From a virus, in IMG/VR virus record IMGVR_UViG_3300031862_000785, positions 1 to 59,668 of that record: a stretch of DNA of 59,668 bases; one strand, 5' to 3'. Position 1 is the stretch's first letter; the number at the start of each line of letters is the position of its first letter. The position numbers and the translations under genes are program-made. Positions 1 through 6,514 of this stretch are shown piece after piece. The notes beneath the pieces are model-generated. The model searched no databases, had not been told where the DNA came from, and saw only the letters and a list, made by a program, of their open reading frames with translations.

Positions 1-180
1 TGCGACTTGGTGCCTTCCCCTCGAGTGACGCCGTAAGCACGGAAGGACTCCCGCGGCGCTGGTGAATGCTCGGTCGTCGCCGCATGGGCTTATCCGTCGC
101 ACGTTCGTCTGCGGGAAGTTGCTCCGCAAACGGCCTCCTATATGTTCAGCCGTGCTCAGCGAACCCGGCCGCGAACTGGC
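1..180. other. End of window, no supported gene
   Basis: The last gene of the minus-strand operon stops at 181. An open minus-strand frame beginning with TTG near 130 runs off the window edge behind an AGGAGG-like sequence. Its composition is poor, and I could not tell a real truncated gene from chance. Confidence 0.4.
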
Positions 181-594
181 CTATTCTGTTTGTCGCTCAG
201 CCGCCGTCTCGCTCTCTTGCCAACGCCGCAGGCTGGTGCCTGGCTCATAGCCGCCCTCGATGTCGCCCTCGTAGACGAGGAGGGCGTCTTTCAAGAGCTT
301 CGCCAGGCTCATGCCGTGGCTCTCGGAGAGCGCCCGCATCCGCTCCGCAAAGTGGCCGCGGATCGCCACCGTCAGAAGGTCGGGGTGCGCACGAGGGCGC
401 GAACGGCGCGCCACGTGCCCCTGTGTGCGGCTTTCGGCCCCGGCCTGCGGCTGTGCCTCGGCTGCCTGCGCTTCGCGCCGCTGTCGGCGCGTCTGTGCCC
501 CACGTTGCGCCGCTTCCCGTCGGCGCTGCCGCTGCTCCTCCAGCCGGGCTTCCGTTCGCTCTGCTACTGCTTCTCGCTGCCTTCGTCTTGGCAT
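181..594 (-). CDS. Small Arg/Glu-rich protein with ribbon-helix-helix-like C-terminus
   Basis: A 137-residue protein. The ATG at 594 was chosen because AGGAGAAGGAAGA stands directly before it. Residues about 1-65 are low-complexity, charged and alanine-rich, probably helical. The last 60 residues look folded: a short strand (LTVAIRG) followed by two helices (FAERMRALSESHG, LAKLLKDALLV), the order expected for a ribbon-helix-helix DNA-binding domain. It overlaps the preceding gene by 31 nt and ends the last operon in the window. A DNA-binding role is inference; no family was recognised with certainty. Confidence 0.6.
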   Translation of the reverse strand: MPRRRQREAVAERTEARLEEQRQRRREAAQRGAQTRRQRREAQAAEAQPQAGAESRTQGHVARRSRPRAHPDLLTVAIRGHFAERMRALSESHGMSLAKLLKDALLVYEGDIEGGYEPGTSLRRWQESETAAERQTE

Positions 595-797
595 TCTTCC
601 TTCTCCTCTCTTTTCCAGTCGCGTTTCGCTCTCCCGAGGACGTCCTCTATCTTCTCGATGACGTCCGGCGGAGGCGGTTTGAAGACCGCGTTCACGGCCT
701 TGTAGATGGCCTCCCGAATGCGCCGCCACAAGGCGTCATCGGGGTGCCCCTTGTCCTCATCATGGTTGTCCCTGCCCATCGGCTCCACCCACAACAT
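564..797 (-). CDS. Small acidic/basic hypothetical protein
   Basis: A 77-residue protein. The ATG at 797 overlaps the stop of the upstream gene (TGATG) and has an AGGAGG...AGGAG ribosome binding region, so translation is probably coupled. The N-terminal half is acidic (DNHDEDKGHPDD) and the C-terminal half is lysine-rich helix ending in EEKEECQDEGSEKQ. No signal peptide, membrane segment or known motif. Unknown function. Confidence 0.6.
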   Translation of the reverse strand: MLWVEPMGRDNHDEDKGHPDDALWRRIREAIYKAVNAVFKPPPPDVIEKIEDVLGRAKRDWKREEKEECQDEGSEKQ

Positions 798-1021
798 CAC
801 TCTCCTAACCTCCTGGCCACCGCGATGAGCGAGGCCGCTCGACTGACGTTCACCCACCCGTCTTCGAAGCGCTTCTGGCGCTTGACCGTGCGGCTGGTCA
901 GCATATAGCGAGCCGACCCGTTGGGATGGACGAGGTAGGTGTGCTTCTGACCCTCCTTGCGGCTGTAGCCCTTGCTGAGCAGGTGCCGCTCGATGCGTTC
1001 CTTCGCCTCGATAGCGGTCAT
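797..1021 (-). CDS. Hypothetical 74-residue protein
   Basis: Begins at ATG 1021, overlapping the stop of the upstream ART-like gene (ATGA), and ends in a TGATG overlap with the next gene, so it sits in a tightly coupled operon. The protein is basic, with a predicted helix (AIEAKERIERHLLSKG) followed by two strand-like segments (HTYLVHP, ARYMLTSRTV) and a C-terminal helix. The size and alpha-beta order resemble small nucleic-acid-binding folds, but no motif identifies a family. Confidence 0.65.
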   Translation of the reverse strand: MTAIEAKERIERHLLSKGYSRKEGQKHTYLVHPNGSARYMLTSRTVKRQKRFEDGWVNVSRAASLIAVARRLGE

Positions 1022-1698
1022 CGGTTGCTCCTCACTTCAATCCTCTGGCGCTTCAGCGCGGCAGCAATCTGCGACACGTGCTCCTCCCCGAGAAGCGACC
1101 TCAAGCCCGGTTCCACCTCCAGCCACTCATCCAAGGTCACCTCGTTACCCATGTACCAACGTGTGAGGAGCCGATACTTCTCGGCGCACAGCATCCAGTT
1201 GAGCACGGAGATGGTCGGGTCCAGCGCCGCCATCGCCATCTGGGGGTTGTCGGTCGGGTCGTAGAGGGCGACCCGGGTGATGGCCTCGGTCGGAATCACC
1301 CCGGCATGGGCGCAGGTTCCCAGGGCTTGCAGGGACTCCTTCCAAAGCCCGTCCCATCGCCCAAGCGACAATACCAGGCGGTTGAGGTCAGCCCAGGACA
1401 TCTCGCGGCAACCCGGTTCCTGTCGTTTGAGCACCTGTGCGATGAAGTCTTCATCGGGTCGCAGCAGGCGCTCGTCCAGAGCAGCCAGCCTCACCTCCAC
1501 CAGCGCGTGCCGCTCGCCTTCCGCCGCGGCTCCGGCCGCGAAATAGGGTGCGTATCCCTCGGCGAGATATACTCGGTCAGAGGCCGACGGCACGGTGCCC
1601 CATGTGCTTGGCCGCTCGCCGCGGCGCGGCATGATTCCGTCCTGCAGAATCGCCTTCACCGCGCCCTCCGCTGTCCCGTGATACAGAAACTCTCGCAT
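1018..1698 (-). CDS. Possible ADP-ribosyltransferase-fold (KptA/PARP-like) protein
   Basis: A 226-residue protein starting at ATG 1698, which overlaps the amidotransferase stop as TGATG. The N-terminus carries FLYHGT, then PSTWG and SDRVYLAEGYAPYFA. This H...S/T...Y order is what RNA 2'-phosphotransferase and other ART-fold enzymes show around their NAD-binding core. The assignment rests on motif order only, and I did not identify the third catalytic residue. It is the third gene after an amidoligase and an amidotransferase, so it may act on the same substrate. The C-terminal half has no recognisable domain. Confidence 0.5.
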   Translation of the reverse strand: MREFLYHGTAEGAVKAILQDGIMPRRGERPSTWGTVPSASDRVYLAEGYAPYFAAGAAAEGERHALVEVRLAALDERLLRPDEDFIAQVLKRQEPGCREMSWADLNRLVLSLGRWDGLWKESLQALGTCAHAGVIPTEAITRVALYDPTDNPQMAMAALDPTISVLNWMLCAEKYRLLTRWYMGNEVTLDEWLEVEPGLRSLLGEEHVSQIAAALKRQRIEVRSNR

Positions 1699-2405
1699 CA
1701 CAGGCCCTCCCATGCGAGGTCGGCCGTGGCTTCCAGGCGGTAGATCACACCCGGCTCGACCCATGCGAAGCTCGCCAGCAGCCCCGCCTCGCACAGCGCC
1801 TTCTCCGCTATCTCCTCCGTGGACGCCCACCAGACAGCGGGCATATCCTCGACGCGAAAAGCAACCAAGGGCATCTCCCCGTTGGTCCAGGCGAGCATCG
1901 CGTGGGCAGTGCCGTTGATGGCGAGCACCGACTGCTTGCCGCCCAGCGCCAGGCACACGTCCGGCCCCTCGACAACGCCGTATCGGTCGAGAGCCTGCGC
2001 CAGGATTTCCGAGTCGCACTGCGACCTCATCTGCAGGCCGAGGATGGCTGCCTTGCGTTCGTGCTGCGGGATGAACCCGTTGTGTACCAGCGCCCAGTCG
2101 CCCGCCAGGTGGGGATGATTGTTGCCGTTCACGGCGGGCGCTCCGGTCGTGGCGAGCCGGGTGTGGCCGATTGCCATGACCACGCTCTTGCGGCGGAGAG
2201 CAGCAAACTCTCTGCCCAGAAAAAGGTCGCGCGCCGGCCCCGGTTGCCGCTGCCACAGCAACTCGCCGCCAGAGGTGAGCGCGGCGAAGCCAGCCGCGTC
2301 CACTCCGCGCTCCTCGGAGGCAACCGACAGTTCTACCATCAGGCGGTGGGCGAGCGCCCACTCGCGGCGGGTGAGGTTGCCTGCGAATCCGAAGACCCCG
2401 CACAT
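1698..2405 (-). CDS. Class II glutamine amidotransferase (Ntn hydrolase)
   Basis: A 235-residue protein. The ATG at 2405 places Cys directly after Met (MCGVFGFAG), the hallmark of class II amidotransferases, where the processed N-terminal Cys attacks the glutamine amide. Further family motifs are EERGVDAAG, GHTRLATTG and NNHPH...LVHNG, and CDSEILA fits the usual acidic position. There is no synthase domain, so it probably delivers ammonia to a partner or acts as an amidase. The partner is likely the amidoligase two genes upstream, since that pairing is known for amidoligase operons. GGAG lies nine bases before the ATG. Confidence 0.85.
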   Translation of the reverse strand: MCGVFGFAGNLTRREWALAHRLMVELSVASEERGVDAAGFAALTSGGELLWQRQPGPARDLFLGREFAALRRKSVVMAIGHTRLATTGAPAVNGNNHPHLAGDWALVHNGFIPQHERKAAILGLQMRSQCDSEILAQALDRYGVVEGPDVCLALGGKQSVLAINGTAHAMLAWTNGEMPLVAFRVEDMPAVWWASTEEIAEKALCEAGLLASFAWVEPGVIYRLEATADLAWEGL

Positions 2406-2406
2406 C

Positions 2407-2604
2407 TCACGTCTCCAGCATGTCCGCGATAAACTGGACGGCCTCGGCAACCTCCGCCGGCCCGTAGGCGCCTGGCTGAATGCTCAGGGGATATGGGTTG
2501 CTCAAGCTTTCCTCATCGAAGTCAGGGATGATGAGGTCGCATCCACCGACTGCCCGGAGCTGCTCGGCTGCCTCTCGAAGCAGGGTCACAACAGTCTTTG
2601 TCAT
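2407..2604 (-). CDS. Small acidic protein between amidoligase and amidotransferase genes
   Basis: A 65-residue protein with a clear ribosome binding site (AGGAGG nine bases before ATG 2604). It ends one base before the amidotransferase ATG. It has an N-terminal helix (TKTVVTLLREAAEQLRAVG), an acidic middle (IIPDFDEESL) and a C-terminal helix, with no known motif. Its size and its place between two peptide-modifying enzymes make it a candidate substrate or carrier, but that is inference from position only. Confidence 0.65.
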   Translation of the reverse strand: MTKTVVTLLREAAEQLRAVGGCDLIIPDFDEESLSNPYPLSIQPGAYGPAEVAEAVQFIADMLET

Positions 2605-2622
2605 GTTCTTTTCCTCCTCGCA

Positions 2623-3570
2623 TCATCGGGCGTCCGCCCGGTCGTACTTGCGGGCCAGCCTCTTCAGTTCTGCCTTTACTGGCTTGAGGTCAGCCAGGTC
2701 TGCAATCCATCCCGCCATCTCGACCTGCGGCTTGCCGACATCCCGGCGGCCCAGCGTCCATCCCGCCAGGTAGAAGAACCGGTTGAGTTCCCGCAGCCCC
2801 TTGCCCCTCACGTGGTAGGTGCGCTCGCTGGCAAGCGCGTCCCAATCCATCTTCGCGGTCTCGGTGGCTCGCTCGCAGAGGGCGAGTGCCATCTGGATGT
2901 GGGCCACCATCTTCGTCCACTCGACCGTTCCGGCTCCGTGGCGGAACTCCACCGTGGCCTTGCGGGTGAACAGGTTGGTCAGGTTCAGGGTGTGGTAGCG
3001 AGCCAGTCCGTAGACCGCATCCTGGAGTGCTTCCCGCTTGCGAGTATCGGGAGCGCGGCGCACCCTGTCGGCGGCGTTCTTCTGCGCCTTGATGCTGCGG
3101 GCGTAGCCGCCGTTCTCTCTGCGGTGGGTTCCGGTCGAGGCGTAGAGTGCCGTCTCGTGCATCGCCACGTGGTAGAGGAGCTTGGCCACCCACTCGGCGA
3201 CCTTGGTGAAGCTCTCGCCGGCGACGGCCTCCGCTGAGCAGTGCACGTGGAGCCCCGCTGTGGTGTTCACGACTGCCCCTAGGCCCTTGAGCGTCTGCGC
3301 CACCTGCTTGACCTGTTCGATTCCGGCCCGCCCATGCAGTATGGGGCTCACAATCTCGACGGGGACGTAACCGCGCCGGTCGGTGCGCAGGCTGCCGTCC
3401 CGCTCTGCTGTCCACCCTTGGGGGAAGGGCGAGGGGAGCGGGTGGCCGTGGTGGTAGGAGCCGATGCTGATGCCCAGGTCGTTGATCGCCCGGTCAGGAA
3501 AGAAGCACTCGATCTCCACTCCCCATCGGTAGGCTTCCGCCTTGCTGCTCGTTATCTGCGTCTGCGCCAT
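2623..3570 (-). CDS. Putative amidoligase (COOH-NH2 ligase, glutamine-synthetase-like fold)
   Basis: A 315-residue protein with the conserved features of the amidoligase family (PF12224 type): GVEIE near the N-terminus for metal and ATP, RDGSL followed by VEIVSP, AGLHVH, and TVEFRHGAGT. Enzymes of this family are predicted to join a carboxylate to an amine using ATP, modifying peptides or making small metabolites. The ATG at 3570 follows GAGG. It opens a separate cluster with its own likely promoter and a terminator just upstream. The substrate is unknown. Confidence 0.85.
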   Translation of the reverse strand: MAQTQITSSKAEAYRWGVEIECFFPDRAINDLGISIGSYHHGHPLPSPFPQGWTAERDGSLRTDRRGYVPVEIVSPILHGRAGIEQVKQVAQTLKGLGAVVNTTAGLHVHCSAEAVAGESFTKVAEWVAKLLYHVAMHETALYASTGTHRRENGGYARSIKAQKNAADRVRRAPDTRKREALQDAVYGLARYHTLNLTNLFTRKATVEFRHGAGTVEWTKMVAHIQMALALCERATETAKMDWDALASERTYHVRGKGLRELNRFFYLAGWTLGRRDVGKPQVEMAGWIADLADLKPVKAELKRLARKYDRADAR

Positions 3571-3607
3571 TCTGGTGCCTCGCTATCACACACCTGTTTG
3601 CCATGAC

Positions 3608-3636
3608 ATTCATGCCTGCTTTGGCCGGAAAGTCAA
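3608..3636 (-). promoter_or_regulatory. Weak candidate promoter of the amidoligase cluster
   Basis: TTGACT (3636-3631), a 17-nt spacer and ATGAAT (3613-3608) lie about 40 bases before the amidoligase start and directly after a terminator. The -35 is good. The -10 matches only its last three positions. Confidence 0.35.
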
Positions 3637-3670
3637 GGTCCAAATGAGTGGTTTCTTGGCGAGGTGAGGC

Positions 3671-3702
3671 GGAAAGAAAGACCCCGCCGCGGCTGAGCGG
3701 GG
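3671..3702 (-). terminator. Rho-independent terminator after the lysis genes
   Basis: On the minus strand CCCCGC (3702-3697) pairs with GCGGGG (3687-3682) across a nine-base loop, followed by the T-rich tail TCTTTCTTTCC. It lies just past the stop of the small gene at 3732 and separates the tail/lysis transcript from the amidoligase cluster. Confidence 0.7.
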
Positions 3703-3731
3703 CCTGTTCTCCTGATTCCGCCGCGGCTGAC

Positions 3732-3974
3732 CTACTCGGTGAGCGCGTCAAGGCCCCAGACGAACACTGGCAGGCCCTCGGTGAAGCGCGCCTGCTCCTC
3801 GGGCGAGAGCCGCCCCAGCCACCGCTGCACCCCGGGATCATCCAGGATGGCGACCGAGGCCGGCTGGTAGGACTCGCTGGTGACTGCGGGGTCGCTTGCG
3901 TGAACCGACTTCAGGTTCTCGAACAGCGTGCCCAACCTGATCGCCAGATACAGATACTTCATCCATGCCCACAA
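3732..3974 (-). CDS. Small lysis-region protein of unknown function
   Basis: An 80-residue protein. I place the start at TTG 3974 because AAGGAGGTGATC, a full complement to the 16S rRNA tail, ends three bases before it; a GTG at 3983 lies inside that site. The N-terminus is aromatic and hydrophobic (WAWMKYLYLAIRLGTLF), possibly membrane-associated. The rest is soluble with a Pro-Glu-Glu-Gln helix. It follows the NlpC/P60 lysin and precedes a terminator, so a lysis accessory role is possible but not shown. Confidence 0.65.
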   Translation of the reverse strand: MWAWMKYLYLAIRLGTLFENLKSVHASDPAVTSESYQPASVAILDDPGVQRWLGRLSPEEQARFTEGLPVFVWGLDALTE

Positions 3975-4004
3975 CTTGATCACCTCCTTTCTTCTCTGCG
4001 TTCG

Positions 4005-4481
4005 TCACCCCAGCGCTACCGGGGTGTAAAGCTCCTGCACTTTGCAGGCGAGGTTGAACGAAGGGCGCACCGGGCCGATGGTCACTCCGTAACGACTGCC
4101 CCGCGCCTCCAGGAGATAGCCGTTGCCGAGCGAGATCGCTACGTGTCCGATCTGGTGAGGCTTGCTCGCGTAGGCGCTCGCGGATCGGATGAAGAGCAGC
4201 GCGCCAGGCAGTTTGACCCCGGCCTCGAACGGGATGGACACGGAGCGCTCCCACTGGAACCCGGCGCCGTCGAAGACATTGATCGGCGTGACTCGACCCT
4301 TCGAATCGGTGACCTGCTCAATGCCGACCTGGGCGAGCAGATGCTGAACCAGTTCGGAGCAGTCCCAGGTCTTGAGCGACTCTTCAGGCTGCCCTTCGCT
4401 TCCGAGCACGTACGGCTTGCCGACTTCCTTGAGCGCCAGCACCAGCAGGTGGGCGGTCTTCGTTGGCCGCCAGGGCTTCAT
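4005..4481 (-). CDS. NlpC/P60-family peptidoglycan peptidase (endolysin)
   Basis: A 158-residue, single-domain protein. The catalytic Cys is C41 in WDCSELV, the His is H113 in IGHVAISLG, and a polar residue is expected in the strand after it. This arrangement is the NlpC/P60 (CHAP-like) cysteine peptidase core that cuts peptidoglycan stem peptides. No signal peptide is seen, so export probably depends on the membrane protein encoded just upstream, whose stop overlaps this ATG (ATGA). Position after the tail genes fits an endolysin, though a tail-associated muralytic role is possible. Confidence 0.8.
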   Translation of the reverse strand: MKPWRPTKTAHLLVLALKEVGKPYVLGSEGQPEESLKTWDCSELVQHLLAQVGIEQVTDSKGRVTPINVFDGAGFQWERSVSIPFEAGVKLPGALLFIRSASAYASKPHQIGHVAISLGNGYLLEARGSRYGVTIGPVRPSFNLACKVQELYTPVALG

Positions 4482-4741
4482 CCGTTTTCACCATTCAGTC
4501 GGCGGCATACCTGCTCCAGACCATCTTTCACCTGAAGCAGCGCCTCAGTCGTGTGACGGGCGTGGTTGACGACGAACTCGTTGTGCTCGCGACGCATCTC
4601 CTTGCGCTCCTGCCGCTCGGCCTCGCGCTCCAGTCTGCTCGCCCGCATCTCCGCGATGAAGGCGCGCACCATGGGCACGAGCACGGCCAGCATCATGAGC
4701 GCCACCAGGCCGGTTGCGCCGTATTCCAAGAACTGGTTCAT
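4478..4741 (-). CDS. Holin-like membrane protein with coiled coil
   Basis: An 87-residue protein with one strong membrane segment near residues 8-30 (TGLVALMMLAVLVPMV) followed by a highly charged helical region (SRLEREAERQERKEMRR). This one-segment plus coiled-coil layout is common among phage holins or spanin-like partners coded next to the lysin. It overlaps the lysin start by four bases. Holin assignment is from context and topology, not from a family motif. Confidence 0.65.
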   Translation of the reverse strand: MNQFLEYGATGLVALMMLAVLVPMVRAFIAEMRASRLEREAERQERKEMRREHNEFVVNHARHTTEALLQVKDGLEQVCRRLNGENG

Positions 4742-4747
4742 CTGGCT

Positions 4748-5086
4748 CTACCCCACGGCGTCGAGATACACGGTCAGGTTGCAGTTCGCTCCTGCCGCCT
4801 TCGCCTGAACTCGCAGCCAGCGATCAACCTTTGTCATGCGATACGCCGCGCTCGCTCCGGCCGCGAGGGTAGGAATCCCCGTTCCCGTCAGGTCTTCCGC
4901 GAACCAGGGGCCGCTCGCCGTCGGCCCGACTTCAATCTTCGCGTCCGCCAGCGCCGCGCCGCCGGCCGCGTTGCTGAGGGTGACGGTCTTCATCGGGTAC
5001 TCGCCCAGGTCGCGCGGTGGAAGGATGACCTCCAGTGCGGCCTGCGAGACCCCGTTCTTCGTGACGCTCTCGTGATAGGTGGGCAT
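4748..5086 (-). CDS. Tail-end structural or accessory protein
   Basis: A 112-residue protein. The ATG at 5086 follows AGGAGATAACGCAC. The sequence is beta-rich, with segments such as MKTVTLSNAAGG, AKIEVGPTASGPW and LTVYLDAVG that resemble a small all-beta domain of the kind found in phage tail tips or decoration proteins. It lies between the fibronectin tail protein and the holin-like gene in the same operon. No specific family recognised. Confidence 0.65.
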   Translation of the reverse strand: MPTYHESVTKNGVSQAALEVILPPRDLGEYPMKTVTLSNAAGGAALADAKIEVGPTASGPWFAEDLTGTGIPTLAAGASAAYRMTKVDRWLRVQAKAAGANCNLTVYLDAVG

Positions 5087-5091
5087 GTGCG

Positions 5092-6270
5092 TTATCTCCT
5101 TCGTCTGCGAATGACCGTAGTGATGTCCGCCAGGTTGTCGTCCAGAGCCTGGATGGTCGCGCTCGCCTTGTTGCTGTAGGCGCTGTCGCCGTAGTCGTTG
5201 TAGGCCCTGACGCGGTAGTAGTAGGTGCCAGGCGGTACGCCCTCGTCCGCATAGGAAGTAGCGTTCTGCCCGGCCGTGCCTATCTGGGAATAAGAGCCGC
5301 CTTCGGGTTTGCGCTCGACCTTGTAGCCGGTCTCGTCCGTCGCGTTGTCCGTCCACGCCAGGTTGACCGTCGAGGCCGACGGCGTGGCCGAGAGGCCGGT
5401 GGGCGCAGCCTGGATCGCGGTGGTGCTGGCCTCGTTGCTCCAGGCCGAATCGCCGTCGGCGTTGTAGGCGCACACTCGGTAGTAGTAGGTCGCGTTGCCG
5501 ATAACCGCCGTGTCCGCGTAGGTGGTGACGTTCGCCCCCACCGTGTCTATCTGGCTCCAGGTGCCGCCTGCCCCCAACTTGCGTTGTATCTTGAAGCCCG
5601 TCTTATTGTTGGAGTTGTCAGTCCAGGAAAGGTCGATCCGGTTCGCGCCGTTGGGCGCTACCGACAGATTCGAAGGAGCCGCCGGCGCGGCCAGGTAGTC
5701 AACCACCAGGGCAGGTTTGTATTGCTCGCCCTGAGCGGAATCGTCCGACTCGTAGATGCTCCACTTCAGGTCGCTCTCCACCTCGCACTTGAGAATGACC
5801 CCGCAGTTCGGGTAGGTGCCGTTCAGCCAGTCCTTGAGCAGTTGCGTGATGTCGTAGTAATCAGTGCTCCAGTCGCTCGGGTTGTCGGGGCTGGAGATGG
5901 TCACCACCGCGGGCGAAGCGAAGTCGCCGCCAGCCGCGCCCCAAGCTGTGCCGGTCTGCCGGCTGTTCCAGGTGACCTGCGCCTCGACCCAGGCAGCGGT
6001 CAGCCGGTGGCAGGAGATGTTGTAGGCGGCGTCGCTGTGGTTGTTGAGCGCCCCGTTGAAACTCACGCGGACACGCGCCTGGACGATCTGGGATGCCTGC
6101 TGCGGGATGAGCTGCACCAGGTCGAACTCGACCAGAGCACGGTAGTGATAGTTGGCGATGGTGGCGTGCCAGCGCACCGCGATATCGGCATGGCTGCCGT
6201 GGTTGTAGTCCGGCTGGCCCTGCTGGATGTCGGCTGCTTTCGTTGACAGCAGTATCTGCTGGCTTGCCAC
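5092..6270 (-). CDS. Tail protein: DNRLRE-like domain plus two fibronectin type III domains
   Basis: A 392-residue protein starting at GTG 6270. Residues about 1-190 match the DNRLRE/TGF-propeptide-like beta domain seen in extracellular and phage proteins (ALVEFDL, ITQLLKDWLNG, LKWSIYESDD, PALVVDY). Residues about 195-285 and 288-375 are two fibronectin type III repeats, each with a conserved IDLSWTDN or VNLAWTDN strand and a YYYRV.AYN.DGDS.WSN ending. The C-terminus ends in RRRRR. It is probably a tail-tip or adhesin protein exposed to the host surface. Confidence 0.8.
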   Translation of the reverse strand: MASQQILLSTKAADIQQGQPDYNHGSHADIAVRWHATIANYHYRALVEFDLVQLIPQQASQIVQARVRVSFNGALNNHSDAAYNISCHRLTAAWVEAQVTWNSRQTGTAWGAAGGDFASPAVVTISSPDNPSDWSTDYYDITQLLKDWLNGTYPNCGVILKCEVESDLKWSIYESDDSAQGEQYKPALVVDYLAAPAAPSNLSVAPNGANRIDLSWTDNSNNKTGFKIQRKLGAGGTWSQIDTVGANVTTYADTAVIGNATYYYRVCAYNADGDSAWSNEASTTAIQAAPTGLSATPSASTVNLAWTDNATDETGYKVERKPEGGSYSQIGTAGQNATSYADEGVPPGTYYYRVRAYNDYGDSAYSNKASATIQALDDNLADITTVIRRRRR

Positions 6271-6271
6271 T

Positions 6272-6514
6272 CTACACTCCCGTCTGGCGGACCGGGCCGA
6301 GCATGGCGATGGGCTTTCCGGTCTCGCCGCTCACCATGAGAGCCACGCTCTGTCCATCCATCGCCTGCGCGTCTCCGGCCGCAGGCACCTCGTACTCGCT
6401 GCCTGCTATCTGGACCCGATAGCGGCCGCTGCCGAGGTAGCCCGCGACCGTCCCGATCGCTGCCCGGTCACCCTTCTGCGCCAGTCGCTTGATTGCCCAA
6501 TAGAGTCTGCTCAC
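6272..6514 (-). CDS. Small tail protein, OB/beta-barrel-like
   Basis: An 80-residue protein. GTG 6514 overlaps the preceding stop (GTGA) and GGAG lies about ten bases upstream. It begins VSRLYWAIKRL, an amphipathic helix like the start of the preceding gene (VSRLSSIVQRIL). The remainder, with GTVAGYLGSGRYRVQIAG and VALMVSGETGKPIAMLG, is a compact beta domain similar in pattern to spike or OB-type modules of tail hubs. Function inferred from context. Confidence 0.7.
   Translation of the reverse strand: MSRLYWAIKRLAQKGDRAAIGTVAGYLGSGRYRVQIAGSEYEVPAAGDAQAMDGQSVALMVSGETGKPIAMLGPVRQTGV

Noticed and set aside
66-908. 280-codon plus-strand frame at the start of the window
   Set aside because: It runs opposite four short coupled minus-strand genes with good ribosome binding sites, and it has Arg/Pro/Ala shadow composition.
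1699-2403. Longer version of the ART-like gene reaching 2403
   Set aside because: The extra part is an out-of-frame reading of the amidotransferase gene; the TGATG overlap at 1698 is the natural start.
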